From contig JAFZBF010000003.1 of assembly GCA_017561885.1 (NCBI GenBank), positions 1 through 33,761 on the forward strand: a stretch of DNA of 33,761 nucleotides. Direction: 5' to 3'. Of the stretch, positions 16,470-24,884 are shown piece by piece (the first letter of the stretch is position 1; the number at the start of each line of letters is the position of its first letter). The translations under genes and the position numbers were made by a program. Under the pieces are notes generated by a model. The model was not told the origin of the DNA. It was given only the letters and a program-made list of their open reading frames with translations, and ran no database searches. The stretch is from Bacteroidales bacterium. GTDB lineage: Bacteria; Bacteroidota; Bacteroidia; Bacteroidales; UBA932.

Positions 16470-19388
16470 ATGAATATGAAGCGAACAAAGCATAATACAT
16501 ATCTTATCCTTGCATTCCTGGTGTTTGCGTTGGCCGGAACCTTGTCGGCGTGTGTCTCTGATATTCCGGATCCGGAAGGCAGATTTGGTCCTAATGGAAG
16601 TCTGACCGTGAAAGGTACGGTTTCCGAAGCAACTGTCGCCACTCGCGCTGAGTCTGTCGTTGAGTTGCAGGAAAAGCAGCTCAATACCCTTGACATTTTC
16701 ATTGAGCATGTTACTTCCGGCGTCGGCGACGGCACATTCATCAATCAGTATCACCTTGTCACTACAAATGAAACGCCCATTGCAGAAGCTGCCAACAATT
16801 GGCTGGCCGACAACTGGAGGGCAGAAGGTCTCAGCTCCGGACAATATTATAATATATACGTCGCCGTCAATAACTCGCATACAAAGGACACCAAGAATCT
16901 GGAAACATTCGATGTTGCAGCTTTGAAGGTGTTGGAAGCAAACGAAGTCGAAGAGGGTGTTGCCATTCTTGACAATGACGATAACATCGGCTGGGGTGAA
17001 ACGACGACTTCCGGCAATATCTATAAACTCTATGACGCAGCCCCCGGTTCATGGCGAGCCCTGACCGACGAGAAGGAATTCATGATGGACGGAGTTATTA
17101 AAAACTGGACTCCGAATACAGAAACTTTGGATCAGGTGTTCGACGTGACCCTCAACCGTGCGGCAGCGAAGATAGTCTTGAACGTTAAGTTCGATGCCAA
17201 ATTCCTGAAGTCTTTGACCTACAATATGAAGGTTGAAGGTACAGATACGACCTGGACTTTGAAGCCCGCTGCGGAACAAGTCACGATCACAGGTTCTCCT
17301 GCTTGGAAGTTCTATAACTTCGCATTCGGCGCTCCGGTATTCGCTCCTGCAACGCAAGGCGCTGGCGTAGAGGTCCACAACAGTGGATTCAATATCTTCC
17401 ATAACCAGTCATACACCGGTGACGACAAGCATTTCCAGATCATCACCTATACCTATCCTAACAAGTGGGCTCAGGCTGATTATGCTACAGCCGCTCCTTC
17501 GCTGGTCATCTCTGTCGGTTTCACCGAGAACGGCGTAACAAACTATCACTACTACCGTATTCCGCTCGTAAAGAGTACAGTGACCGAGATTGAACGTAAT
17601 CACATCTACGTAATCAACGCCACCATAGCTACACGCGGTAGTGAGGCCACCGAGGACCAGGATGTTACCGAAGATATCGAGTACGCCGTACTGCATTGGA
17701 ATGACCAGAGCAACAGTGATGTCATCGAGAACCATGTCGAGGCCGTACAGCACCTTTATCTCAAAGTCAATCCGAAGATTTACACCCTTCGCGGAGATGG
17801 AAGCCAGAGCGTTGATATTACCTATCTGAAGGCAACAGGCACACAGGTCAAATATCAATTGTTTACTTTTGATTCGAACGGTAATAAAGGCAATGCAGTG
17901 GATCCCAGTAATGCAAATGCCGTTTGGGGATGGTTCTACGATAAAAATGGTAAAGTTAAGACCACATATACCAATTTGAACCATATGGGTGTTACCATCG
18001 CACAAAGTACGGAAGGAACCAGTGGCTCGAAGGGAACAATCACAGTAACGTCATCTGCCTTGGACAACCGAGCCATCAAATATATGCTGTTGCGTGTGTA
18101 TCTGGTTGACAGCCCCACTTTGTATGAGGATGTCATCATCCGCCACTTCCCGACAGATAATATCCAGAGCTTTACAGGCAGTTGGTCATCTTATCATACG
18201 GGTGGCTCTACCAGAGAAGATACCTGGGATCCTGTGGCAGCTGGATGGGAACCGGGTACATATGAATCTGAAGAGGTGGAGGTAAGTTCGACAGATCCGT
18301 ACGATAGGTCAGAGGTACTATATGATGGTACTCCATCCAATCATGATAGCGGAACTGACTATCGTTATGATTATAGCACTGGTCAAAATGGCAGTACTGT
18401 TCAGACGCAATACAGGAATAATGTAGCTCAAGGTAGAGCCCGATACGACACCAACGGAGAAACCAACGCAGTTCTTGGCGCTGATGGCTATTGGTATTGG
18501 GGTGAAACCCGTAATTACTATAGTAATAACGGTAATGATTATGACTGGCGAGCTAATAATAATGGAAATTACAATGCTAATGGATCGCGTCGCTATCGCT
18601 GGACGAATTACTATCGTTCAAAGTATAAGAAGACCCATTACTATCGCACCCGCTATTACCGTATCGTTACTGTAACTACTCCCGATACAGGTAACTGGGT
18701 AGACTGGGACAGGGATCATAACCACAGTGGAACAGCCAAATGGGTTGTGCGCAGCAGTGACCCGCTGTATACTGACACACGTTTCCATGCCCATGTTTGG
18801 AGTGATGCAGATGGGCATGTTCACGAGATAAATTCCTCCAATAACAATATGGCTACTCAAGGTGACCAGACTGGTAGCGGTCACACTAATAACCATATGT
18901 ATGTAGTGCAAATTTCAGCTACCAGTGACAAATATGTTCTAGGAAAGCCGATTCTGGGTAATCCCGGTCCAAACCAATCCATGGATGAAGTCGTATCACC
19001 TGCCTTCATGATTGCTTCTCAATTGGGTGTTGTCAGCACTGGCTGGGATCCTGCATCTGCAGCTGAGCATTGCAGTAGATATCTGGAAGTAGGTACGGAT
19101 GGCTATAGATATGCGGGATGGCGTCTGCCGACAGATGATGAAATTCAAGTCATTAATCAATATCAGCGAGGCATATTCGGAAATATTACTATTCCTGAAG
19201 CAGAAAGAGTGATGGACTATGTTCTAAGAGGGCATTACTATTATAATTTAAGTGGTGGGACAACAACTATTACAGCATATACGGGTGGTGATGGTAATTA
19301 CCTCCGTTGCATCCGAGACCTATCCGCTGAAGAAATAGAAAACTTGAATGGTTTTGACGCGATAGTCGAGAAGTATCGTAATCATTAA
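16470..19388 (+). CDS. Large fimbrial tip-type lipoprotein (DUF4906-like) with Tyr/Asn-rich insert
   Basis: 972 residues from ATG at 16470, which lies 2 nt after the previous stop; the longer frame from 16422 runs into the preceding gene. Signal peptide with lipobox LSAC-V. VATRAESVVELQEKQLNTLD (about 54-73) has the Arg-Ala step and first strand of FimA-type subunits. Beta-rich domains follow. Residues about 625-800 are a low-complexity region very rich in Tyr, Asn, Arg and later His (for example FHAHVWSDADGHVHE). The last 130 residues are lectin/DUF1566-like: GYRYAGWRLPTDDEIQVINQ and YLRCIRD. A large multi-domain protein late in the operon is the usual tip adhesin candidate. The subfamily name is from memory and tentative. 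Confidence 0.65.
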   Translation: MNMKRTKHNTYLILAFLVFALAGTLSACVSDIPDPEGRFGPNGSLTVKGTVSEATVATRAESVVELQEKQLNTLDIFIEHVTSGVGDGTFINQYHLVTTNETPIAEAANNWLADNWRAEGLSSGQYYNIYVAVNNSHTKDTKNLETFDVAALKVLEANEVEEGVAILDNDDNIGWGETTTSGNIYKLYDAAPGSWRALTDEKEFMMDGVIKNWTPNTETLDQVFDVTLNRAAAKIVLNVKFDAKFLKSLTYNMKVEGTDTTWTLKPAAEQVTITGSPAWKFYNFAFGAPVFAPATQGAGVEVHNSGFNIFHNQSYTGDDKHFQIITYTYPNKWAQADYATAAPSLVISVGFTENGVTNYHYYRIPLVKSTVTEIERNHIYVINATIATRGSEATEDQDVTEDIEYAVLHWNDQSNSDVIENHVEAVQHLYLKVNPKIYTLRGDGSQSVDITYLKATGTQVKYQLFTFDSNGNKGNAVDPSNANAVWGWFYDKNGKVKTTYTNLNHMGVTIAQSTEGTSGSKGTITVTSSALDNRAIKYMLLRVYLVDSPTLYEDVIIRHFPTDNIQSFTGSWSSYHTGGSTREDTWDPVAAGWEPGTYESEEVEVSSTDPYDRSEVLYDGTPSNHDSGTDYRYDYSTGQNGSTVQTQYRNNVAQGRARYDTNGETNAVLGADGYWYWGETRNYYSNNGNDYDWRANNNGNYNANGSRRYRWTNYYRSKYKKTHYYRTRYYRIVTVTTPDTGNWVDWDRDHNHSGTAKWVVRSSDPLYTDTRFHAHVWSDADGHVHEINSSNNNMATQGDQTGSGHTNNHMYVVQISATSDKYVLGKPILGNPGPNQSMDEVVSPAFMIASQLGVVSTGWDPASAAEHCSRYLEVGTDGYRYAGWRLPTDDEIQVINQYQRGIFGNITIPEAERVMDYVLRGHYYYNLSGGTTTITAYTGGDGNYLRCIRDLSAEEIENLNGFDAIVEKYRNH

Positions 19389-19398
19389 GAATTGATAA

Positions 19399-21405
19399 AT
19401 GTACAAGGATATGAAGTACCTTTCACGGATATTATTCATAGCTAGTGTCATCTTAGGTCTGACAGCCTGCGATGATATTGTATTCCCTATGGGACCGGGT
19501 GTCGGTGAAGTGCCGGTGCGGGTGGCATTCAGCCTTACCGACAAGGCGGTGAAGACGCGCAGCATGGTGAGCGGTACGGAGAATCCTGTACATACTATGC
19601 AACTCGTCTGCTTTGACGCCAACGGACAGTATCTTGGTATACGTGATGCAGATGTCGAAAGCAATGGCGGTACCACCCTTTTCTACGATACCGGCGTTAT
19701 CAGCGGCACAGTACCGCAGGGAACAGCACGTATCCATTTCATCGCCAACCGCTGCCTCACCATCCCTCTTTCTTTCAGTAACGGTACGGCAGAGGCTACA
19801 GTTATGAATTCGTTTGAGTTGTCCACCGCATACAACGATGAAAACCATCAGGAAATCTGTTACTGGGGATATCACAAGGAATCCAGCGCAGAGGCGATGA
19901 ACTCCTGGCTAAAACCGCCGGAGGGTTCCCACCATACAGTGTATATGATCCGAGACCGCGCAAAAGTGGTGCTTTCATATGATCCTACAGGTGCTCCGAC
20001 TCCTGTGGAGAAGATTGAATGGCTTATTCACAGTGGACGCGAACGTGGATACCTTGCACCTAATACTCCTGATTGGGAAAGCTACTATGCTAACTCTCAG
20101 ATCTCCGGGCATGAATCAGAGTTGGTAGCTACGACTCACTTGAACGAATACACCTTATGCGAACGATACAGTCTTTGGACATCTGAAGCAGATGAAAACC
20201 GGGCATTCGACCTTGCATATCAGAGCAGTGGCTCTTACACCAGCCTGCCTCAGTTCCTTTTCGAAGATAAAAACGGCGATGATGCCAATCTCAAAGTGAT
20301 ATTGAAGGTTACATACACTGTCGATGGAGTTTCCAAGACCGTTTATCACACTCTCAGGCTCAATGATGATGACAAGGTCAAGTACGAAGTGATTCGCAAT
20401 AACACTTACTATATCAATTGTAAGCTCCTTTCGCCTGATGTTGCTTATTATGAGACGCTGAGAGAGGCTATTGATGGTGAAGAGTTCGTCAATGCCGATG
20501 TGGAGATTGCCCGTAGTATCACAGACATCAACGACGATACCTATACACTGCAGATCTTGCTGCCCAGCGAGACAACTGCCACTGTACTCAATACCCCTGG
20601 CGATCATGAGCTCAATTTCGCCTTCCGTTTGGTTGACGACGTCAGTACACCGGGCTCGACTGACCCCAATGATTTCAATGTATATTGGGAGTATGATCAG
20701 GATTTCTGTACAGATCCGGTGCTCACTTATGACAGCGATACCAAACAATTTGTGATTACTACGACTGTTATTGAAGAGCAGCTCGACCGTCATCTGAAAG
20801 ATGAGTGGATTGTTGTGGAACATAAGGATTCAGGATTGAAACGTTACATACATGTTTTTGTAATCAATCAGTTCCGTTTCAAACTTTACCCTACGTTGAC
20901 GCAAGTTGGGAACGATTATCTGTTGCAATTCCAGATACCTCCCATGGAGCATACACAGTTTATTACTGACGAAGGAGGTAATGTAATACCCGACCCCGAT
21001 GAACTTATCTATCCGGAGGAACTCTATCCCATCGACGTGAAGTTTGCCACCAATACGCTGAATGCTTATGGAACGGCTCAGAACATATCTAATTATGGCT
21101 TATTCGGTGTCAGCGTAGAAAGTACAAAACAGTTGGAACAGGTTGCTAATTTTGAGCCTGATTATAACAGTCCCGTTTCATCCGTCGCTACAACAGATAT
21201 TACCCATTGGTATTATCAGCAGGCATTCAATTACTGGGACTTCTGGTACACCTACCAGTTGAAGACGTATCCGACAAACGGATATGTGAACATTTACTTC
21301 AAGGATGTCCGTGACAATATCAAGTATGCTACAGTTGCAGACGTCGGCCTGTTCCTCTATGTCGAATATTTCGGCAAGAACTACTCCGTTCCTGTAACTC
21401 AGTAA
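19399..21405 (+). CDS. Fimbrial accessory lipoprotein, last gene of the operon
   Basis: 668 residues from ATG at 19399; an in-frame ATG at 19411 preceded by CAAGGA gives a more typical signal peptide (MKYLSRILF...LTAC-D) and may be the true start. Lipobox GLTAC. KAVKTRSMVSGTENPVHTMQLVCFD (with basic residues as possible maturation sites) introduces a FimA-like N-terminal domain. YEVIRNNTYYINCKLLS (about 332-348) resembles the end-of-domain strand motif VxRNxxYxI typical of Bacteroidales fimbrillins. The remainder is beta-rich, without a recognised adhesin motif. It is followed by an intrinsic terminator, so it closes the operon. Probable minor tip or shaft component. Confidence 0.62.
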   Translation: MYKDMKYLSRILFIASVILGLTACDDIVFPMGPGVGEVPVRVAFSLTDKAVKTRSMVSGTENPVHTMQLVCFDANGQYLGIRDADVESNGGTTLFYDTGVISGTVPQGTARIHFIANRCLTIPLSFSNGTAEATVMNSFELSTAYNDENHQEICYWGYHKESSAEAMNSWLKPPEGSHHTVYMIRDRAKVVLSYDPTGAPTPVEKIEWLIHSGRERGYLAPNTPDWESYYANSQISGHESELVATTHLNEYTLCERYSLWTSEADENRAFDLAYQSSGSYTSLPQFLFEDKNGDDANLKVILKVTYTVDGVSKTVYHTLRLNDDDKVKYEVIRNNTYYINCKLLSPDVAYYETLREAIDGEEFVNADVEIARSITDINDDTYTLQILLPSETTATVLNTPGDHELNFAFRLVDDVSTPGSTDPNDFNVYWEYDQDFCTDPVLTYDSDTKQFVITTTVIEEQLDRHLKDEWIVVEHKDSGLKRYIHVFVINQFRFKLYPTLTQVGNDYLLQFQIPPMEHTQFITDEGGNVIPDPDELIYPEELYPIDVKFATNTLNAYGTAQNISNYGLFGVSVESTKQLEQVANFEPDYNSPVSSVATTDITHWYYQQAFNYWDFWYTYQLKTYPTNGYVNIYFKDVRDNIKYATVADVGLFLYVEYFGKNYSVPVTQ

Positions 21406-21429
21406 TCAGATTCATATTCTCTCAACTTT

Positions 21430-21460
21430 AAGAAACTCGCACCGCCCGTGCGGGTTTCTT
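21430..21460 (+). terminator. Intrinsic terminator of the fimbrial operon
   Basis: AAGAAACTCGCAC and GTGCGGGTTTCTT form a 13-bp stem (one mismatch) around CGCCC, with the T-rich 3' arm followed by GTTTATAA. It sits 25 nt after the last fimbrial stop codon. Confidence 0.8.
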
Positions 21461-21514
21461 GTTTATAATTGCTATCTTTAAGACATATCTTGATATATCT
21501 TTTACAAGTACGAT

Positions 21515-22423
21515 ATGAAAACGGAGAAAATAACACGCAGAGGTGCCATCAGGAAGATGGCTGCGGTTGCTGCAGGTGTTGCAGTGAGCGGACATATGCC
21601 GGCCCTGGCATCGGTGCTGGCTTCTAATTCACGGCCTGAAGATGCTGACGGCCTGCCGCAGGACGGCCCTACCGTATCGACGCTGAAGATGGAGGACTTC
21701 CCGCTGGTGTATGAAGGCCCGGATGTGGTCTTCCATAAGCTTGACGACCATCTGTGGATAGGCAACGGCCATCTGATGTACAACGAATCTGTATATCTCG
21801 TGGAAGGAGAGAAGAGCGCACTGCTCATCGACACCGGCACTCGCATTGCGGATTTGAACGGCATTGTGGCCCAGTTCACCGACAAGCCGATAGACGTGGC
21901 TCTGACGCATATCCATCCCGACCACGCAGGCTCCGTGGGTTGCTTCGACCATATCTGGATGACACAGGCAGAAGGCGTCAGCGTGCCTCGCGGCTATACC
22001 GGCAAGGTGAGCTATATGGACAACTACCAGAAATTCGACCTTGGCGGCCGCACTCTGGAAGTGTTCTATGCTCCCGGCCATACCCCGGACTCCGTGCTCT
22101 TCATAGACGAAGCCAACCATATAGGAATAAGCGGCGACGCCTTCGGCAGCACCAACCTGCTTATGAACTGCACGCTTTCGACTTTCGTCAACACTGCCCG
22201 CGATACGCTGGCGATGATGTACGACAAGAAGATCTACTATATGCTGCCCGGCCATTTCGACGGCACCAACGCCGAGACCACCAAACGCGTCTACGACCTG
22301 CTTAACATCGCACAGGGCGTGCTTGACGGCAAGCTGGAAGGAGAGCCTGCAAGAGGCAATCTCAACCGCATCTACACCTATCAGGGCGTACGCTTCAACT
22401 ACAACGACCGCCTGATCCGCTGA
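21515..22423 (+). CDS. Exported metallo-beta-lactamase-fold hydrolase (Tat-like signal)
   Basis: 302-residue metallo-hydrolase. The N terminus, TRRGAIRKMAAVAAGVAV, has twin arginines before a mild hydrophobic stretch, as in Tat substrates, so export in folded form is likely. Metal ligands are complete: HIHPDH (H132, H134, D136, H137), H189 in PGHTPDS, D208 in GDAFG and H247 in LPGHFDG. This supports a two-metal active site. Substrate unknown; the family spans thioesterases, lactonases, phosphodiesterases and beta-lactamases. The CDF metal transporter begins 10 nt after it, which hints at a shared transcript but not a proven link. The AT-rich 50 nt upstream probably hold its promoter, but no exact -7 box is seen. 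Confidence 0.85.
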   Translation: MKTEKITRRGAIRKMAAVAAGVAVSGHMPALASVLASNSRPEDADGLPQDGPTVSTLKMEDFPLVYEGPDVVFHKLDDHLWIGNGHLMYNESVYLVEGEKSALLIDTGTRIADLNGIVAQFTDKPIDVALTHIHPDHAGSVGCFDHIWMTQAEGVSVPRGYTGKVSYMDNYQKFDLGGRTLEVFYAPGHTPDSVLFIDEANHIGISGDAFGSTNLLMNCTLSTFVNTARDTLAMMYDKKIYYMLPGHFDGTNAETTKRVYDLLNIAQGVLDGKLEGEPARGNLNRIYTYQGVRFNYNDRLIR

Positions 22424-22433
22424 TATTGATCTG

Positions 22434-23345
22434 ATGGAGCGCGAAAAGGAACTGACGAAAGTGACGCTGGTCGGCAGCGCCGGCAACCTGGTGCTGCTGA
22501 TCTTCAAGTTCGTGGCCGGAATCGTGGGACACAGCGCCGCGATGCTGGCCGATGCTGTCCATTCACTGTCAGATTTCATTACCGACATCATAGTCCTGGT
22601 TTTCGTAAGGGTAGGGGCGAAACCCCAGGATGCTTCCCACGACTACGGGCATGGCAAATTCGAGACGCTTGCGACGCTTTTCGTCGCGCTGGCGCTTGTG
22701 GGTGCTGCCATCGGCATCATCGTTTCCGGAGCCGTAAAGTTCGCCGGCTGGCTTCAGGGTAATACTCTGGAAATGCCGGGAGTGCTGGCTCTGTGGGCCG
22801 CTCTGCTGTCCATAGTTGTAAAGGAGTTGCTTTTCCGCTATACCGCTGCACGTGGCAAGGCTCTGGATTCGCCTGCAGTGGTGGCCAACGCCTGGCATCA
22901 CCGCAGCGACGCTCTTTCATCAGTAGGTGCAGCCATCGGTATCGGCGGCGCGCTGCTGCTCGGCGAGAAATGGGCCGTGCTGGACCCTCTGGCTTCCATT
23001 GTGGTGGGCGCTATGCTTGTGAAGGTCGCCTGGGAACTGCTCAAGGGAAGTACAGGAGAACTGACCGACAGTTCGCTTCCGGAAGAGGTCGAAAAGGAGA
23101 TGGAGGATATCATCTGCAGTTTTCCCCAGGTGAGCGAGCCTCACAACCTGCGTACCCGCAGGATAGGAAACCGCATAGCAATAGAGGCTCACGTGCGCAT
23201 GGACGGCGATATGCCGCTGCACGAAGCCCATGACATCGTGAGCGCCATAGAACACGGCATCAAGGACCGTTTCGGACGGAACACCCTGGTGACCATCCAT
23301 ATGGAGCCGCGTCCGTCCGGGAATGACAAGACAATAAACGTTTAA
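22434..23345 (+). CDS. Cation diffusion facilitator (CDF) metal exporter
   Basis: 303-residue six-helix CDF transporter, expected to export Zn2+, Fe2+, Mn2+ or related ions with proton exchange. Metal-site residues are visible: DAVHSLSDFITD (TM2 Asp pair), HDYGHGKFE in the TM2-TM3 loop and HHRSDALSS (TM5 His/Asp). The cytoplasmic C-terminal domain (about 205-300) ends with IEAHVRMDGDMPLHEAHDI and VTIHMEP, with the usual His/Glu-rich dimer interface. It resembles FieF-type members; ion specificity cannot be read safely. It starts 10 nt after the hydrolase gene and is followed after 12 nt by the GH43 gene. Confidence 0.92.
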   Translation: MEREKELTKVTLVGSAGNLVLLIFKFVAGIVGHSAAMLADAVHSLSDFITDIIVLVFVRVGAKPQDASHDYGHGKFETLATLFVALALVGAAIGIIVSGAVKFAGWLQGNTLEMPGVLALWAALLSIVVKELLFRYTAARGKALDSPAVVANAWHHRSDALSSVGAAIGIGGALLLGEKWAVLDPLASIVVGAMLVKVAWELLKGSTGELTDSSLPEEVEKEMEDIICSFPQVSEPHNLRTRRIGNRIAIEAHVRMDGDMPLHEAHDIVSAIEHGIKDRFGRNTLVTIHMEPRPSGNDKTINV

Positions 23346-23357
23346 AGATATTCAACT

Positions 23358-24878
23358 ATGAGAAAGTTCATCTTGGCGGCTCTGCTCTTCTGCTCAGCCG
23401 TGGCCGTACAGGCGCAGCCCCGTTACTGCAATCCGCTTCCTATGCCGATGGGGCAGGGAGGCAGCGCTTCGGGTGACGTGACCGTCCTGCAGGAAGGCGG
23501 GAAGTACTACATGTATTGCACAGGCGGCGGCGCATGGGTGTCGGAAGACCTTCTTAACTGGGAATTCCACCACGTGCAGGGGGTTCCGGTTGCGCCTGAC
23601 ATCGTAAAATACAACGGCAAGTTCTATCTTTCAGGCAACACAGACAACCTTTACGTAGCCGACAATCCCCTCGGACCCTTCGAGGACCTCGGCAAGTTCA
23701 AGAATACCGGCCCGGTGGAGCAGGGATGGAACGGAGGATTCGACACCAAGATATTTGTGGACGACGACAACCAGCCCTACCTTTTCTGGCCGGGACGCGG
23801 CATCAGCGGCATCTACGGCGTCAAGCTCGACCCGAATGATCTCACCACATTCGTGGGCACTCCGGTGCATCTGTTCGGTTTCAACCCGATGCACGCCTGG
23901 GAACGCTACGGCGAGAAGAACGAATATCCCGGCGTGGCCTGGATAGAAGGTCCGTGGGTTATAAAACGCAATGGTATATACTATCTTGAGTACTCTGCTT
24001 CAGGAACCCAGTGGAAGACCTATGCAGAGGGTTATTATACGGCTACTTCTCCGCTCGGCCCCTACACATATGCAGCCAACAACCCTCTGCTCCGCAAGAC
24101 AGAGGGCCTGGTGACAGGTACCGCGCACGGCTCTATCGTACAGGCTCCCGACGGCGAATGGTGGCAGTTCTACACCATCGTGCTGTCCAATCCTCCCGGA
24201 GGCCGCCGCATCGGTATGGACCGCGTCAGCTTCGACGAGGACGGCCTGATGAGTGTGACTGTTACTGACAGCCCCCAGCCGGCTCCCGGATTCAAGGCCA
24301 ATCCTGATGTGCTCCCGTCAATTCCGGTGACCATCAACAAGATGCTGGCGATGAACGCCCTCTCGAAATGCTCTTCAGAGCAGGAAGGCTTCCCTGCAGC
24401 ATATGCCGTGGACGACTTCAGCGGCACCATTTGGCGTCCGGCAGCTGACGACGCACAGCCCCAGCTCACCATTGAACTGTCTCCGGCCACCCGCTTCGAC
24501 GTAGTGCAGCTGTTCAAGGTCGACGGTATGAGGATCATGTTCGGCAGCGGTGCGAGACGCGGTTTCGGTGGAATGCGCGGCGGCGGCTCATTGCCGGTAT
24601 ACAAATTCAAACTAGAGGTTTCGATGGACGGCGAGAGCTATACCACGGCTCTGGACTGCACTGGAAATGACATATCCCGTGACACATTCTACGAGGATTT
24701 CGCACCGGTAAGGGCCAGGTTCGTGCGTCTGACCATCACCGACTGGCCTAAGACCCAGCCGCTTGGAGTTATCGACTTCACTGTGTTCGGGCGTGCCGAC
24801 GGCTATGAGCCTGCTGCAGTAGCTACACCTACATTCACCAATCTTCCTCTCGACAGCGAGTATCAACGGCAGAGGTAA
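23358..24878 (+). CDS. Secreted GH43-family glycoside hydrolase with F5/8-C (discoidin) domain
   Basis: 506 residues with signal peptide ending VQAQ. Residues about 22-310 form the five-bladed propeller of GH43: the base Asp lies in SGDVTVLQEGGKYYMY (D40), another acid in FDTKIFVDDDNQPYLFW, and the general acid in VAWIEGPWVIKRNGIYYLEYS. TGTAHGSIVQAPDGEWW is also typical. Residues about 325-480 form an F5/8 type C (CBM32-like) module: YAVDDFSGTIWRPAADDAQP to ARFVRLTITDWP, interrupted by a short Gly/Arg-rich loop near 395-410 (GSGARRGFGGMRGGG). GH43 acts on arabinosides, xylosides or galactosides; the subfamily was not determined. The next gene, a GH92-M64 fusion, starts 6 nt later, so the two probably work together on a glycan-bearing substrate. 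Confidence 0.88.
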   Translation: MRKFILAALLFCSAVAVQAQPRYCNPLPMPMGQGGSASGDVTVLQEGGKYYMYCTGGGAWVSEDLLNWEFHHVQGVPVAPDIVKYNGKFYLSGNTDNLYVADNPLGPFEDLGKFKNTGPVEQGWNGGFDTKIFVDDDNQPYLFWPGRGISGIYGVKLDPNDLTTFVGTPVHLFGFNPMHAWERYGEKNEYPGVAWIEGPWVIKRNGIYYLEYSASGTQWKTYAEGYYTATSPLGPYTYAANNPLLRKTEGLVTGTAHGSIVQAPDGEWWQFYTIVLSNPPGGRRIGMDRVSFDEDGLMSVTVTDSPQPAPGFKANPDVLPSIPVTINKMLAMNALSKCSSEQEGFPAAYAVDDFSGTIWRPAADDAQPQLTIELSPATRFDVVQLFKVDGMRIMFGSGARRGFGGMRGGGSLPVYKFKLEVSMDGESYTTALDCTGNDISRDTFYEDFAPVRARFVRLTITDWPKTQPLGVIDFTVFGRADGYEPAAVATPTFTNLPLDSEYQRQR

Positions 24879-24884
24879 GCGGTA

